Assembly: GCF_007828835.1 (NCBI RefSeq)
Contig: NZ_VIVL01000001.1
Coordinates: 1,232,001-1,296,000, forward strand
Direction: 5' to 3'
Length of the DNA: 64,000 nucleotides
Origin: Variovorax beijingensis
GTDB taxonomy: Bacteria > Pseudomonadota > Gammaproteobacteria > Burkholderiales > Burkholderiaceae_C
The first letter of the stretch is position 1. Each line of letters begins with the position of its first letter. A program made the translations under genes and the position numbers. Shown piece after piece: positions 29,184-40,961 of the stretch. The notes beneath the pieces were generated by a model. The model was not told where the DNA came from. It saw only the letters and a program-made list of their open reading frames with translations, and did no database searches.

Positions 29184-31976
<2,793 letters not shown>

Positions 31977-32010
31977 CCCAGAAACTCCCTTCCGAGAAGA
32001 GAAAACCGCC

Positions 32011-33240
32011 ATGCCCGTGAACCTGTCCGCCCCTGATCCTGCCGCCTTGTTCGCGGTGCCCGGCGTCCGCATCGGCGTGGCCGAAGCGGGTGTGCGCAAG
32101 GCCAACCGCAAGGATCTGACCGTCGTGCTGATCGACGAAGGCTCCGCGGTCGGCGGCGTGTTCACCCAGAACCGCTTCTGCGCAGCGCCGGTGCAGGTCT
32201 GCCGCGACCACCTGGCAGCCAACTACGGCATCCGCGCCATGGTCATCAACACCGGCAATGCCAACGCCGGCACCGGCGAAGACGGCCTGATGCGCACGCG
32301 CTCCACCTGCATTGCGCTCGCGCGCCAGCTGGAGATCGCGCCCGAGCAGATCCTGCCGTTCTCCACCGGCGTGATCATGGAGCCGTTGCCGGTGGACCGC
32401 ATCGAAGCCGGCCTGCCCGCCGCGCTGGCCGACGCCTCGGAGAACCACTGGGCGCGCGCGGCCGAAGGCATCATGACCACCGACACCATCCCCAAGGCGT
32501 TCAGCCAGCGGGTCCAGGTCGGCGGCGCCACCGTCACCATCACCGGCATCAGCAAGGGCGCCGGCATGATCCGCCCGAACATGGCGACCATGCTGGGCTT
32601 CATGGCGACCGACGCCAAGATCGATCCCGCGCTGATCCAGCCGCTGGCCAGGCGGCTGGCCGATGCCTCGTTCAACCGCGTGACCATCGACGGCGACACC
32701 TCGACCAACGATTCCTTTGTGGTCATCGCCACCCAGAAGGCCGCGCACGCCGCCATCAGCTCGCTCGATTCGCCCGGGGGCAAGGCCCTGGTCGAGGCCA
32801 TGCAGAACGTCGCGCGCCTGCTCGCGCAGGCCATCGTGCGCGACGGCGAGGGCGCGACCAAGTTCATCACCATCCAGGTCGAGGGCGGCCGCAATGCCGC
32901 CGAGTGCAGGCAGGTGGCCTATGCCGTGGCCCATTCGCCGCTGGTCAAGACGGCCTTCTATGCGAGCGACCCGAACCTCGGCCGCATCCTCGCGGCCGTG
33001 GGTTACGCGGGCATCGAGGATCTCGACCAGACCGGTATCGACCTGTTCCTCGACGACGTGCACGTGGCCGTCAAGGGCGGGCGCAACCCGTCCTACCGCG
33101 AGGAAGACGGCCAGCGCGTGATGAAGCAGAGCGAGATCACGGTGCGCATCGGCCTGGGCCGCGGCAATGCCAGCGAAACCGTGTGGACCTGCGACTTCAG
33201 CCACGAGTACGTCACGATCAACGCCGACTACAGGTCATGA
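32011..33240 (+). CDS. argJ: Bifunctional ornithine acetyltransferase/N-acetylglutamate synthase ArgJ
   Basis: A protein of 409 residues in the cyclic arginine pathway: it transfers acetyl from N-acetylornithine to glutamate. Family features are [28 protein letters not shown], and the self-cleavage site PNMATMLGF, where the Thr becomes the nucleophile of the beta chain. The C-terminus has [12 protein letters not shown]. It follows secA by 34 bases. The stop codon is directly followed by a hairpin repeat. Confidence 0.96.
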   Translation: MPVNLSAPDPAALFAVPGVRIGVAEAGVRKANRKDLTVVLIDEGSAVGGVFTQNRFCAAPVQVCRDHLAANYGIRAMVINTGNANAGTGEDGLMRTRSTCIALARQLEIAPEQILPFSTGVIMEPLPVDRIEAGLPAALADASENHWARAAEGIMTTDTIPKAFSQRVQVGGATVTITGISKGAGMIRPNMATMLGFMATDAKIDPALIQPLARRLADASFNRVTIDGDTSTNDSFVVIATQKAAHAAISSLDSPGGKALVEAMQNVARLLAQAIVRDGEGATKFITIQVEGGRNAAECRQVAYAVAHSPLVKTAFYASDPNLGRILAAVGYAGIEDLDQTGIDLFLDDVHVAVKGGRNPSYREEDGQRVMKQSEITVRIGLGRGNASETVWTCDFSHEYVTINADYRS

Positions 33241-33316
33241 TGGCCCCCACGCTACGCACTTCGTGTCTTCGCTGCCCCCCGAGGGGGCGCTCAACGCCCT
33301 TCGGGCGGCCGGGCGG
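33241..33316 (+). repeat. Diverged copy A of the 3'-end hairpin repeat, after argJ
   Basis: The segment starts at the base after the argJ stop. It shares with the inverted copies at 53117-53211 and 54545-54640 the run CCCCCACGC, the core ACTTCGTGTC, and a CCCCC/GGGGG hairpin (CCCCCCGAGGGGG). The distal part differs and carries another small hairpin (GCCCTTCGGGC). It lies 3' of the gene in the same sense as the other two do relative to theirs. The next gene starts seven bases later. Confidence 0.75.
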
Positions 33317-33322
33317 TCGTCG

Positions 33323-34198
33323 ATGAACGAAAAGTTCGAAAAGCTGATCGAGCGCGCCGAGCAGCTGATCGGCCGCATCGAATCGATCCTGCCCCAGCCG
33401 CTGGCCGCCCCTGCCGACTGGAACGCCTCGATCGCCTGGCGCTACCGCCGCCGCAGCTCGGGCCACGGCGTGCTCGAGCCCGTCAAGCACGTGGCCGCCA
33501 TGGCGCTCGACAGCCTGAAGGAAATCGACGCCCAGAAGGAAAAGATCGAGCGCAACACGCGCCAGTTCGTCGAAGGCAAGCCGGCCAACAACGTGCTGCT
33601 GACCGGCGCGCGCGGCACGGGCAAGTCGTCGCTCATCCGCGCCTGCCTGCAGGCCTATGCGCCGCAGGGGCTGCGGCTGATCGAGGTCGACAAGGCCGAA
33701 CTCACCGACCTGCCCGACATCGTCGAGGTGGTGTCGCAGCGGCCCGAAAAATTCATCGTGTTCAGCGACGACCTGAGCTTCGACGAGGGCGAGCCGGGCT
33801 ACAAGGCGCTCAAGTCCATTCTCGACGGCTCGATCGCCGCGGCCACGCCCAACGTGCTGATCTACGCGACCAGCAACCGGCGCCACCTGCTGCCGGAATA
33901 CATGAAGGACAACCTCAGCTACACCCACACCGAGGACGGCGAAGTCCATCCCGGCGAGGTGATCGAGGAAAAGATCTCGCTGTCGGAGCGCTTCGGCCTC
34001 TGGGTCAGCTTCTATCCGTTCAGCCAGAACGAATACCTGGCGATCGTCGCGCAGTGGCTGTCGTCGTTCGGCGTCGACACCGCCGCCATCGAGGCGGCGC
34101 GGCCCGAGGCGCTGGTCTGGGCGCTCGAGCGCGGTTCGCGCAGCGGCCGCGTGGCCTACCAGTTCGCGCGTGACTACGCCGGACGGGCCACGGCATGA
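33323..34198 (+). CDS. DUF815-family AAA+ ATPase
   Basis: A protein of 291 residues with the P-loop TGARGTGKSSLIRA and Walker B FIVFSDDLSFDEGE. The family-specific end of the AAA core is LIYATSNRRHLLPEYM followed by EKISLSERFGLWVSFYPF. It is widespread and found beside argJ and mutT; its cell role is unsettled. It overlaps mutT by four bases. Confidence 0.9.
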   Translation: MNEKFEKLIERAEQLIGRIESILPQPLAAPADWNASIAWRYRRRSSGHGVLEPVKHVAAMALDSLKEIDAQKEKIERNTRQFVEGKPANNVLLTGARGTGKSSLIRACLQAYAPQGLRLIEVDKAELTDLPDIVEVVSQRPEKFIVFSDDLSFDEGEPGYKALKSILDGSIAAATPNVLIYATSNRRHLLPEYMKDNLSYTHTEDGEVHPGEVIEEKISLSERFGLWVSFYPFSQNEYLAIVAQWLSSFGVDTAAIEAARPEALVWALERGSRSGRVAYQFARDYAGRATA

Positions 34199-34650
34199 GC
34201 AGCCAGCCGCAAGGCCGCAAGCACACCGAGGTGGCCGTCGGCGTGCTGATCCGGCCGGCCGACGGTGCGCTGCTGCTGTCCACCCGCCCCGAGGGCAAGG
34301 CCTATGCGGGCTTCTGGGAGTTTCCGGGCGGCAAGATCGAAGCGGGCGAAACGGTGGAGCAGGCACTGCGCCGAGAGCTGGAAGAAGAACTCGGCATCAC
34401 CATTGCGGGGGCCGAGGTCTGGAAGGTCACCGAGCACGACTACCCGCATGCGCTGGTGCGGCTGCACTGGTGCAAGGTCACGGCCTGGAGCGGCGAGTTC
34501 GAAATGCGCGAAGGCCAGGCCATGCGCTGGCAGCAGCTGCCGCTGGACGTGGCGCCGGTGCTGCCGGGCGCCCTGCCGGTGCTCGAATGGCTGACCCAGG
34601 AGCGCGGCCTGCCGGCCTCGGCGGCGCTGGCGGTCTCGACGCTGGCCTGA
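34195..34650 (+). CDS. mutT: Nudix hydrolase, MutT type
   Basis: A 151-residue Nudix protein with the full box GGKIEAGETVEQALRRELEE-ELG (GX5EX7REUXEEXGU). MutT removes 8-oxo-dGTP from the nucleotide pool. The start overlaps the ATPase stop (ATGA). The secA/mutT/yacG neighbourhood is the usual one for MutT. Confidence 0.92.
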   Translation: MSSQPQGRKHTEVAVGVLIRPADGALLLSTRPEGKAYAGFWEFPGGKIEAGETVEQALRRELEEELGITIAGAEVWKVTEHDYPHALVRLHWCKVTAWSGEFEMREGQAMRWQQLPLDVAPVLPGALPVLEWLTQERGLPASAALAVSTLA

Positions 34651-34711
34651 TGGACGGGGCCGCGCAGGCGGACGAGCGCGTGCAGCCGGCGCCGCGGGCC
34701 TGAAGCACCAC

Positions 34712-36679
34712 ATGATGCACCCCAAGTACCGCCCCGACATCGACGGCCTGCGCGCCGTGGCGGTGGCCTCGGTGCTGGCCTTCCATGCGTTTCCCGATGC
34801 GCTGCCGGGGGGCTTCATCGGGGTCGACATCTTCTTCGTGATCTCGGGCTTCCTGATCACGACCATCATCATGCAGAGCCACGCGGCGGGCGACTTCAGC
34901 TACCGCGACTTCTACGCACGCCGCATCCGGCGGATCTTTCCGGCGCTCACGCTGGTGCTGCTGGCCACGCTCGGCTTCGGCTGGTATGCGCTGCTGCCCA
35001 GGGAGTTCACGGAACTCGGCAAGCAGGCAGCGGGCGGCGCCGCCTTCATCGCCAACTTCGTCTTCTGGAGCGAGGCCGGGTACTTCGACACGGCGGCCGA
35101 AACCAAGCCGCTGCTGCACCTGTGGTCGCTGGGCATCGAGGAGCAGTTCTACATCTTCTGGCCCCTGCTGCTTGCGCTGGCCTGGCGCCGGCGCTGGCCG
35201 GTCCTTCGGCTGCTCTGGGTGCTTGCGGTGGCATCTTTTCTCGTCAATGTGCTGACCATCCATCCCTATCGCACGGCGGCCTTCTATTCGCCCGCTTCGC
35301 GCTTCTGGGAACTGATGGTGGGTGGCATCCTGGCCTGCATGCGCCTCAAGGCCGCGGGCAAGGCGCCGGCGCCGGCGCCGGCGCCGGCCTGGCGCAGCCA
35401 CCTGCAGTCCTGCCTGGGCGTGGGGCTGATCGTGCTCGGGCTCGTGATGACCCGCAGCGACAAGGCCTTTCCAGGCTGGTGGGCGCTGCTGCCCACGCTG
35501 GGCGCCGCGAGCTGCATCGCGGCCGGGCCTGCCGGCCTGCTCAACAGGCATGTGCTTGCGAGCCGGCCGATGGTGTGGATCGGGCTCATCAGCTATCCGC
35601 TCTACCTGTGGCACTGGCCCCTGCTGGTGTATGCGCGCATCGTGGAAGAGGGCGAGCCGGCGGCGTGGATCCGCGCCTGCCTCGTGCTGGCGAGCATGGC
35701 GCTGGCCTGGCTCACCTATCGCTTCGTCGAGCGCTTCACCCGCGCGCGGACCCAGGTGGGCATGCTGCGTTCGCTGGTGGCCGGCAGCATGGCGATTGCA
35801 GTGGCCGGCCTGCTGGCGCTGGGCGGCATGCCGCCGCGCAACGGCAGCGACCTGCTGCGCAAGGTGACCGACGCCACCGTGGACGACAACTACTACGCCG
35901 GCTTCGAGCAGCAGAAGATCGGCGCCTATCCGGTCAAGCGCGTGGGCAGCGGGCCGCGCACGGTCCTGCTGATCGGCGACAGCCACATCCTGCAGTACGC
36001 ACCCCGCGCCCTGGCGCTCGCGGGCAGCGCGCCCGCGCGCGTGGCGACGACGTACTTCTCGACCTATGGCGCCTGCCCGCCGGTGCCCGGCATGGTCGCC
36101 GAAGGCAACCCGGGCTGCGAAAAGGCGCGCGACGAGATGCTGGCGCTGGCGCTCGATCCGCGGATCGACACGGTGGTGGTCGGGGCCTGCTGGAACTGCT
36201 ATTTCACGGGCAACTTCGCGCTGCCCTTCTACTTCCGCGAAGGCGATGCAGCCTACCTCGTGAACAACGGCGGCGAAGGCCTCGGCCGTTCGCTGGCCTC
36301 GCTCGAGCAGCTGCTGGCCGAACTGGTGCGGCAAAAGAAGAAGGTCTACCTGCTGCTGGACAACGCCAGCGGTCCCGAGTTCGAGCCGCGGCGCCTCATC
36401 GAAGGCAGCCGCATGGGCCGGATGGTGGCATTGCGCAGCACGCCCACGGCGCCGCTGCCGCCGGAGCAGGCGCGGCTCAACGAGCAGCTGAAGGCGCTGG
36501 CGCGGGCGAGCGGCGCGGAGCCCATCGACGTGATGGCCAGGCTTTGCAGCGGCGGGCAGTGCCTGCGTGCAACGCCGGACGACGCGCCGGTCTACAAGGA
36601 CCGGGAGCATCTGCGCCCGGCCTACGTGCGCCAATACGCAGACTATCTGGACGGCGTCCTGCTCGCGCCGCAGCCGTAG
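34712..36679 (+). CDS. OafA-type O-acyltransferase with C-terminal SGNH domain
   Basis: A membrane enzyme of 655 residues. The acyltransferase-3 domain (about residues 1-370, ten or so helices) has YRPDIDGLRAVAVASVLAFH, the characteristic RRIRRIFPAL, and LWSLGIEEQFYIFWPLLL. After the membrane part, the periplasmic SGNH hydrolase-like domain has GDSHILQYAP (catalytic Ser) and a later DREHLRPAYV (Asp/His). Such proteins acetylate lipopolysaccharide O-antigen or other cell-surface sugars. A hexanucleotide tract encodes APAPAPAPA at about 35371-35388 between helices. Confidence 0.88.
   Translation: MMHPKYRPDIDGLRAVAVASVLAFHAFPDALPGGFIGVDIFFVISGFLITTIIMQSHAAGDFSYRDFYARRIRRIFPALTLVLLATLGFGWYALLPREFTELGKQAAGGAAFIANFVFWSEAGYFDTAAETKPLLHLWSLGIEEQFYIFWPLLLALAWRRRWPVLRLLWVLAVASFLVNVLTIHPYRTAAFYSPASRFWELMVGGILACMRLKAAGKAPAPAPAPAWRSHLQSCLGVGLIVLGLVMTRSDKAFPGWWALLPTLGAASCIAAGPAGLLNRHVLASRPMVWIGLISYPLYLWHWPLLVYARIVEEGEPAAWIRACLVLASMALAWLTYRFVERFTRARTQVGMLRSLVAGSMAIAVAGLLALGGMPPRNGSDLLRKVTDATVDDNYYAGFEQQKIGAYPVKRVGSGPRTVLLIGDSHILQYAPRALALAGSAPARVATTYFSTYGACPPVPGMVAEGNPGCEKARDEMLALALDPRIDTVVVGACWNCYFTGNFALPFYFREGDAAYLVNNGGEGLGRSLASLEQLLAELVRQKKKVYLLLDNASGPEFEPRRLIEGSRMGRMVALRSTPTAPLPPEQARLNEQLKALARASGAEPIDVMARLCSGGQCLRATPDDAPVYKDREHLRPAYVRQYADYLDGVLLAPQP
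35371..35388 (+). repeat. Short GCGCCG-type tandem tract in the acyltransferase gene
   Basis: About three to four consecutive six-base units (GCGCCG/GCCGGC) encode alternating Ala-Pro in a loop of the acyltransferase. Six-base changes keep the frame, so slippage would only lengthen or shorten the loop. Confidence 0.6.
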
Positions 36680-36684
36680 CGCGC

Positions 36685-36897
36685 CTACTGGACTTTCTTC
36701 GGATCGCCGAAAGGCTCGTCGTCGGCCGGCGCTTCGGCCGGCATCCGGAACTCCTCGCTGGCCCAGGCGCCGAAGTCGATGCCCTTGCAGCGTGCGCTGC
36801 AGAAGGGGCGAAAGGGGTTGCGTTCGGCGTAGACACTGTCGCCGCCACACGAGGGGCAGCGGACGATCCGCTCGCCGATCTTGTTCACGTCGCTCAT
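36685..36897 (-). CDS. yacG: DNA gyrase inhibitor YacG
   Basis: A 70-residue zinc protein with four cysteines in CPSCGG and [10 protein letters not shown] and the following [12 protein letters not shown]. YacG binds gyrase and inhibits it; it sits next to zapD and coaE in many Proteobacteria. Its stop lies five bases from the stop of the convergent acyltransferase gene. Confidence 0.95.
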   Translation of the reverse strand: MSDVNKIGERIVRCPSCGGDSVYAERNPFRPFCSARCKGIDFGAWASEEFRMPAEAPADDEPFGDPKKVQ

Positions 36898-36955
36898 GGG
36901 ATGGATAACCTTCGTGCTTGCCCTGCGGTGCGCGCCCTGGAGACGAGCCGGCGGC

Positions 36956-37711
36956 TCAGGCGCAGAGCGTGAGTTCGAATGCGACGTCGTCGCTGCTCGG
37001 GTGCAGGCGGTCGTCGGCTTCGTGCCGCATCATCCGCACCGACACCATGAGCCGGTTGCCGCTGATTTCGGGAATCAGCCCCAGCTGCGGATCGATGCGC
37101 AGGCGCAGCAACTGGAAGCTGCGCCCCTGCGGCAGGTTCTGCTGGAATTGTCCGCCGGTGGCGATGACCTTGTAGGGCACATCGGCATCGCGCAGCAGCT
37201 TGAGCAGCAGGTAGATGGATTCGGCCAGCGGCGAAAGCGTGGCCGACCAGCGTTCGAGGTCGGCGCGGCGGCTGGCCGCGCTGCGGTGCTGCCAGGCGTA
37301 GTAGGCGGGCAGGTCGAATTCGCAGGTGCCGCCCGGAATGCCCGCGCGGCTGCGAATGCTCATGAGCCACTCGTTCTCGGTCAGCGACTGGCCGGCCTTG
37401 CCGGCAACGGCATTGAGGGTGGCGAAGTTGCGTTCGAGCTGGCCGACCACCTGGTCGAGCACGGCCTCGGCAATGGCCGGATTGCCGCGGTAGCTGTTGA
37501 AGACGTTCTTGTGCTTGTCCAGGTCGCGCATCACGTCGGCCTTGAGGTCGGCGCGCGCGGCGACATCCATGATCTCGAAGATCGTGACCAGGGCGTAGTG
37601 GTGCGAGAGCGCGGACTCCGAGGGCACCAGCTCCCCGAGGCGGCGGAACAGGTGCTCCAGCCGCAGGTAGGTGCGGATGCGCTCGTTGAAGGGGTACTCG
37701 TAGAGGATCAC
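36956..37711 (-). CDS. zapD: Cell division protein ZapD
   Basis: A 251-residue protein that bundles FtsZ filaments. It begins [21 protein letters not shown] and later has the family segments [17 protein letters not shown] and [15 protein letters not shown]. In most relatives it follows coaE directly. Here an O-acetylation pair lies between them. Confidence 0.94.
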   Translation of the reverse strand: MILYEYPFNERIRTYLRLEHLFRRLGELVPSESALSHHYALVTIFEIMDVAARADLKADVMRDLDKHKNVFNSYRGNPAIAEAVLDQVVGQLERNFATLNAVAGKAGQSLTENEWLMSIRSRAGIPGGTCEFDLPAYYAWQHRSAASRRADLERWSATLSPLAESIYLLLKLLRDADVPYKVIATGGQFQQNLPQGRSFQLLRLRIDPQLGLIPEISGNRLMVSVRMMRHEADDRLHPSSDDVAFELTLCA

Positions 37712-37747
37712 GCGGTTCTATAGCTTTCCTGTCGAGCCATCATAGCT

Positions 37748-38767
37748 TCAGGGCGATTTCGAGGGAGGCGTCGGCACCACCTCGCGCACGGCCGCCAGCA
37801 TGCGTTCTCCCAGCGCGAGCTGGCCATGCATGGACATGTGGGTGTCGTTCGAAAAATAGAAATCGTGGATCTGCGTGCGCTTCTCGCGCGTGAACGCGTA
37901 GAGATCCGGTCCCGCCAGCCCGGAGGTGCGGAACCCGGCTTCGAAATCCTTCGAGTAGTCGGGCTTCAGGTACACGGTGGTCTTGTTGGGAATCACCATC
38001 CACATGATAGGAAGCTTGCTGTGCGCCTTTGTGAAATTCTTCATCCATTCCAGGTGCGCAAGGGTCAGCGGCCCATTGTCGTCATCTTCAGCGAAAAAGG
38101 GCATCTTGTCGCACAGGCGGTGGGAGAAGAGCTTGCAACCGTCGGGCACCGGGCGCACCCAGGTGTTCCAGTCGAAGTGGATGTCTGTTGCAGACTTTTT
38201 CGCTTTCCAGGTGTTGTAGTAGGTCGTGATGCCGGTCAGGAACTGCACGTTCCAGTTGGGCGCGGGGCTGGGCACGGTCTCGTCGGGCGTGATCAGCGGA
38301 TGGTCCATGGCGTCGTAGGGCCGGATCATCTTCTGGCACTTCATGCTGTCCTTGGTGCGGTCGCCGAGCAGGCGTTCCACGCTCTCGATGATGATCAGCT
38401 TGCCCTTGAAGCCCGTGCGCTCGATCCATTGGTCGAAGTCGCTGCACAGCGCGTTCTCGTACTGGCCCCAATAGGTGGTCGTGACGCGGTAGCCGGCCTT
38501 GGCAAGCACCGACTGCCAGCGGAAGGTCATGGAGAAGCTGTCGCCGATCACCATGATGTCGGCCTGGTCCACCGGCGTGCCCTTGAGATAGGCGGGGTCG
38601 ACCTTGGGCGGCGGGGCGGTCCAGCCGAATTCGCGCTCGGACAGGCGGCCGATCCGCGTGAGGTCGCCGTAAGGCACGGGGCTGGTGAGCGAAACGATCC
38701 ACAGCGCCATCAGGACGATGTAGCCGATCAGGAAGAACCGCAGCCAGACTTTCGCGGGCGTCGTCAT
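37748..38767 (-). CDS. AlgJ/AlgX-like SGNH protein, partner of MBOAT acyltransferase
   Basis: A protein of 339 residues with one N-terminal membrane anchor (FFLIGYIVLMALWIVSL) and a periplasmic SGNH-like domain: IMVIGDSFSMTFRW (nucleophile Ser) and FYFSNDTHMSMHGQ (catalytic Asp/His). Such proteins take the acetyl group passed across the membrane by an MBOAT protein and put it on a polysaccharide. Its gene starts six bases after the MBOAT stop. The target polymer is not encoded nearby. Confidence 0.8.
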   Translation of the reverse strand: MTTPAKVWLRFFLIGYIVLMALWIVSLTSPVPYGDLTRIGRLSEREFGWTAPPPKVDPAYLKGTPVDQADIMVIGDSFSMTFRWQSVLAKAGYRVTTTYWGQYENALCSDFDQWIERTGFKGKLIIIESVERLLGDRTKDSMKCQKMIRPYDAMDHPLITPDETVPSPAPNWNVQFLTGITTYYNTWKAKKSATDIHFDWNTWVRPVPDGCKLFSHRLCDKMPFFAEDDDNGPLTLAHLEWMKNFTKAHSKLPIMWMVIPNKTTVYLKPDYSKDFEAGFRTSGLAGPDLYAFTREKRTQIHDFYFSNDTHMSMHGQLALGERMLAAVREVVPTPPSKSP

Positions 38768-38773
38768 GTCGAA

Positions 38774-40267
38774 TCAGAATTGGAAGTAGAGGAACGGGCT
38801 GTAGTTGCCCAGCTTCGAGACGCACCAGGCGAAGAGCGCGAAGGTACCGATCGCCAGCACGGCCGAGGAGCACCACGCCATGACGCGCTGGCCGGCCACC
38901 GCCTTCGGGTGGGGAATCCAGCGCTCGAGCGTGATCGTCGGCGGCAATGCGAGGCAGATCACGATGCCCACGAGCATGGTCTGGAAGAACTCGGGCTTGC
39001 GGAACGGAACCGGCCCGAACTCGCTGAACGCGGAAGGCGGTGCGCCGTGCAGGCCGAGCATGCCCTTGTAGATGGCCATGGCCGTGTGGACGCCATCGGC
39101 GCGGAACACGATCCAGGCCAGTACCACGCACAGGAAGGTCAGGAACCAGCCCAGCACGCGCGCGACCGGCCCTGCCGGAATGTTGCGCCGCACCTTGGCG
39201 TTCCAGAGGTGGTTGATCATCAGGAACACGCCATGCAGCGCGCCCCAGATCACGAAGGTCCATGCGGCGCCGTGCCAGAGCCCGCCCAGCAGCATCGTGA
39301 GGAACAGGTTCAGGTAGCGCCGGGCCGGGCCCTTGCGGTTGCCGCCCAGCGGCACGTAGAGATAGTCGCGCAGGAAGTTCGACAGCGAGATGTGCCAGCG
39401 CCGCCAGAACTCGATGATGTTGGTCGACTTGTAGGGCGAGCGGAAGTTGAGCGGAAGCTGCACGCCCAGGCACAGCGACAGGCCGACCGCCATGTCCGAA
39501 TAGCCCGAGAAGTCGAAATAGATCTGCAGCGTGTAGGCGAGCGCGCCGAACCACGCGGTGTAGAGCGTGGGCTCGATGCCCTTGTGCACGCCGTTGAACA
39601 TCATGTCGGCGTACTGCCCCACCGGATCGGCGATCAGCAGCTTCTTGGCGAGGCCGAAGGTGAAGATCGCAATGCCGAGCGCCACCTTGTTGGGGTCGAA
39701 CCGGTAGGTGGCCGCGTTGGCGAACTGCGGCATCATCTGCGCGTGGTGCAGCACCGGGCCCGCGATCAGGTGCGGAAAGTAGGTGACGAACAGCACGTAG
39801 TGGATGAAGCTGCGCTCATGCACCTTGCCCTGCCAGCAGTCGACCAGGAAGGCGATCTGCGTGAAGGTGTAGAACGAGATGCCGATCGGCAGCACGATGT
39901 GCAGCAGCGGGATCTGCGACAGGCCCGCTGCGGCCAGCCCGTCGTTCACGTTCGAAACGAAGAAGTTGGCGTACTTGAAGACCGCGAGCACGCCCAGGTT
40001 GACCACCAGCGCCGCCACCAGCAGCGACTTGCGCTTGCGGTCGTCCCGGCCCGGCGCGGGCGACAGGCGCAGCCCGAACCAGTAGTTGATGCAGATCGAC
40101 GCCACCAGCAGCGGAAGCGCCTTGACGCTCCACCAGCCGTAGAAGAACAGCGAAGCCAGGGCAAGGAAGCCTGCGGCGGACCGGGCGTTGCGCTTGCCGA
40201 TCAGGAAGAACCCGATCAGTACCAGCGGGAAGAAGACAAAAATGAAGGGATACGAATTGAAAAGCAT
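38774..40267 (-). CDS. MBOAT-family O-acyltransferase (AlgI-like)
   Basis: A multi-helix membrane protein of 497 residues. It has the MBOAT signature: FFPHLIAGP-like YFPHLIAGPVLHH, SGYSDMAVGLSLCLGVQLP, NFRSPYKSTNIIEFWRRWH, and the catalytic histidine in GGLWHGAAWTFVIWGALHG. It delivers acetyl groups to a periplasmic partner. The ATG at 40267 is used. A GTG at 40285 is a possible alternative start with an overlapping GGAG. Confidence 0.9.
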   Translation of the reverse strand: MLFNSYPFIFVFFPLVLIGFFLIGKRNARSAAGFLALASLFFYGWWSVKALPLLVASICINYWFGLRLSPAPGRDDRKRKSLLVAALVVNLGVLAVFKYANFFVSNVNDGLAAAGLSQIPLLHIVLPIGISFYTFTQIAFLVDCWQGKVHERSFIHYVLFVTYFPHLIAGPVLHHAQMMPQFANAATYRFDPNKVALGIAIFTFGLAKKLLIADPVGQYADMMFNGVHKGIEPTLYTAWFGALAYTLQIYFDFSGYSDMAVGLSLCLGVQLPLNFRSPYKSTNIIEFWRRWHISLSNFLRDYLYVPLGGNRKGPARRYLNLFLTMLLGGLWHGAAWTFVIWGALHGVFLMINHLWNAKVRRNIPAGPVARVLGWFLTFLCVVLAWIVFRADGVHTAMAIYKGMLGLHGAPPSAFSEFGPVPFRKPEFFQTMLVGIVICLALPPTITLERWIPHPKAVAGQRVMAWCSSAVLAIGTFALFAWCVSKLGNYSPFLYFQF

Positions 40268-40345
40268 CGCAGGAGGTGAGGGCACTCCGGCGAGCGCCTT
40301 TTTTGTCTTGGTCGTTATGCGGCCGCTCTGGCGGCCAGTCCCGGA

Positions 40346-40951
40346 TTATCGCGTGCCGGGCGGGACCCACCGCTTCCAGAGACTCCGGACCTCTGCAGCG
40401 AGTTCCTCCAGCGAGAGCGACTCGTTGAAAATGACCGCGTCCGCGGCCGTCCTGCGCAGCCCGCGCGGCGCCTGCTGGGCGATCACCGCGCGCACCGCCT
40501 CGGGCGTCCAGCCGGAGCGCGCCACGACGCGCCGCAGCTGTGTTTGCTCGGTGGCATCGACCACCAGCACCCGGTCGACCAGGGCCCGCCAGCGGCCGGA
40601 TTCGACCAGCAGCGGCACATCGAAGACCACCACCGCGTCCGGGCCGGCGTTGGAGGCCATGCGTTCCGTCTCGGCGCCGATCAGCGGATGCAGGATCGAT
40701 TCGAGGCGCTTTTTGGCGCTGTTGTCGGCGAACACGAGCTGCCGCATCGCTGCGCGGTCGAGTCCGCCGTCCGCCGCGATGACGGTGGGCCCGAAGGCGG
40801 CCTCGACGGCCGGCATCGCGATGCCTCCGGGCAGCGCAATGCGGCGTGCGATGGCGTCGGTGTCGACCAGCACGGCGCCTTCGGCGACCAGCAGGGCCGC
40901 GACCGTGCTCTTGCCGCTCCCGATGCCGCCCGTCAGGCCGATGCGCCGCAT
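40346..40951 (-). CDS. coaE: Dephospho-CoA kinase CoaE
   Basis: A 201-residue kinase for the last step of CoA synthesis. P-loop IGLTGGIGSGKSTVA, DTDAIAR, and VVFDVPLLVESG are visible. The ATG at 40951 follows GAGGAG; it lies 10 bases after pilD. The arrangement pilB-pilC-pilD-coaE is common in Betaproteobacteria. Confidence 0.95.
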   Translation of the reverse strand: MRRIGLTGGIGSGKSTVAALLVAEGAVLVDTDAIARRIALPGGIAMPAVEAAFGPTVIAADGGLDRAAMRQLVFADNSAKKRLESILHPLIGAETERMASNAGPDAVVVFDVPLLVESGRWRALVDRVLVVDATEQTQLRRVVARSGWTPEAVRAVIAQQAPRGLRRTAADAVIFNESLSLEELAAEVRSLWKRWVPPGTR

Positions 40952-40961
40952 CACGCGCTCC

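Noticed and set aside
35371..35388. Phase-variable repeat in the acyltransferase
   Set aside because: The unit is six bases and the tract is short, so changes would not shift the frame. Kept only as a minor repeat.
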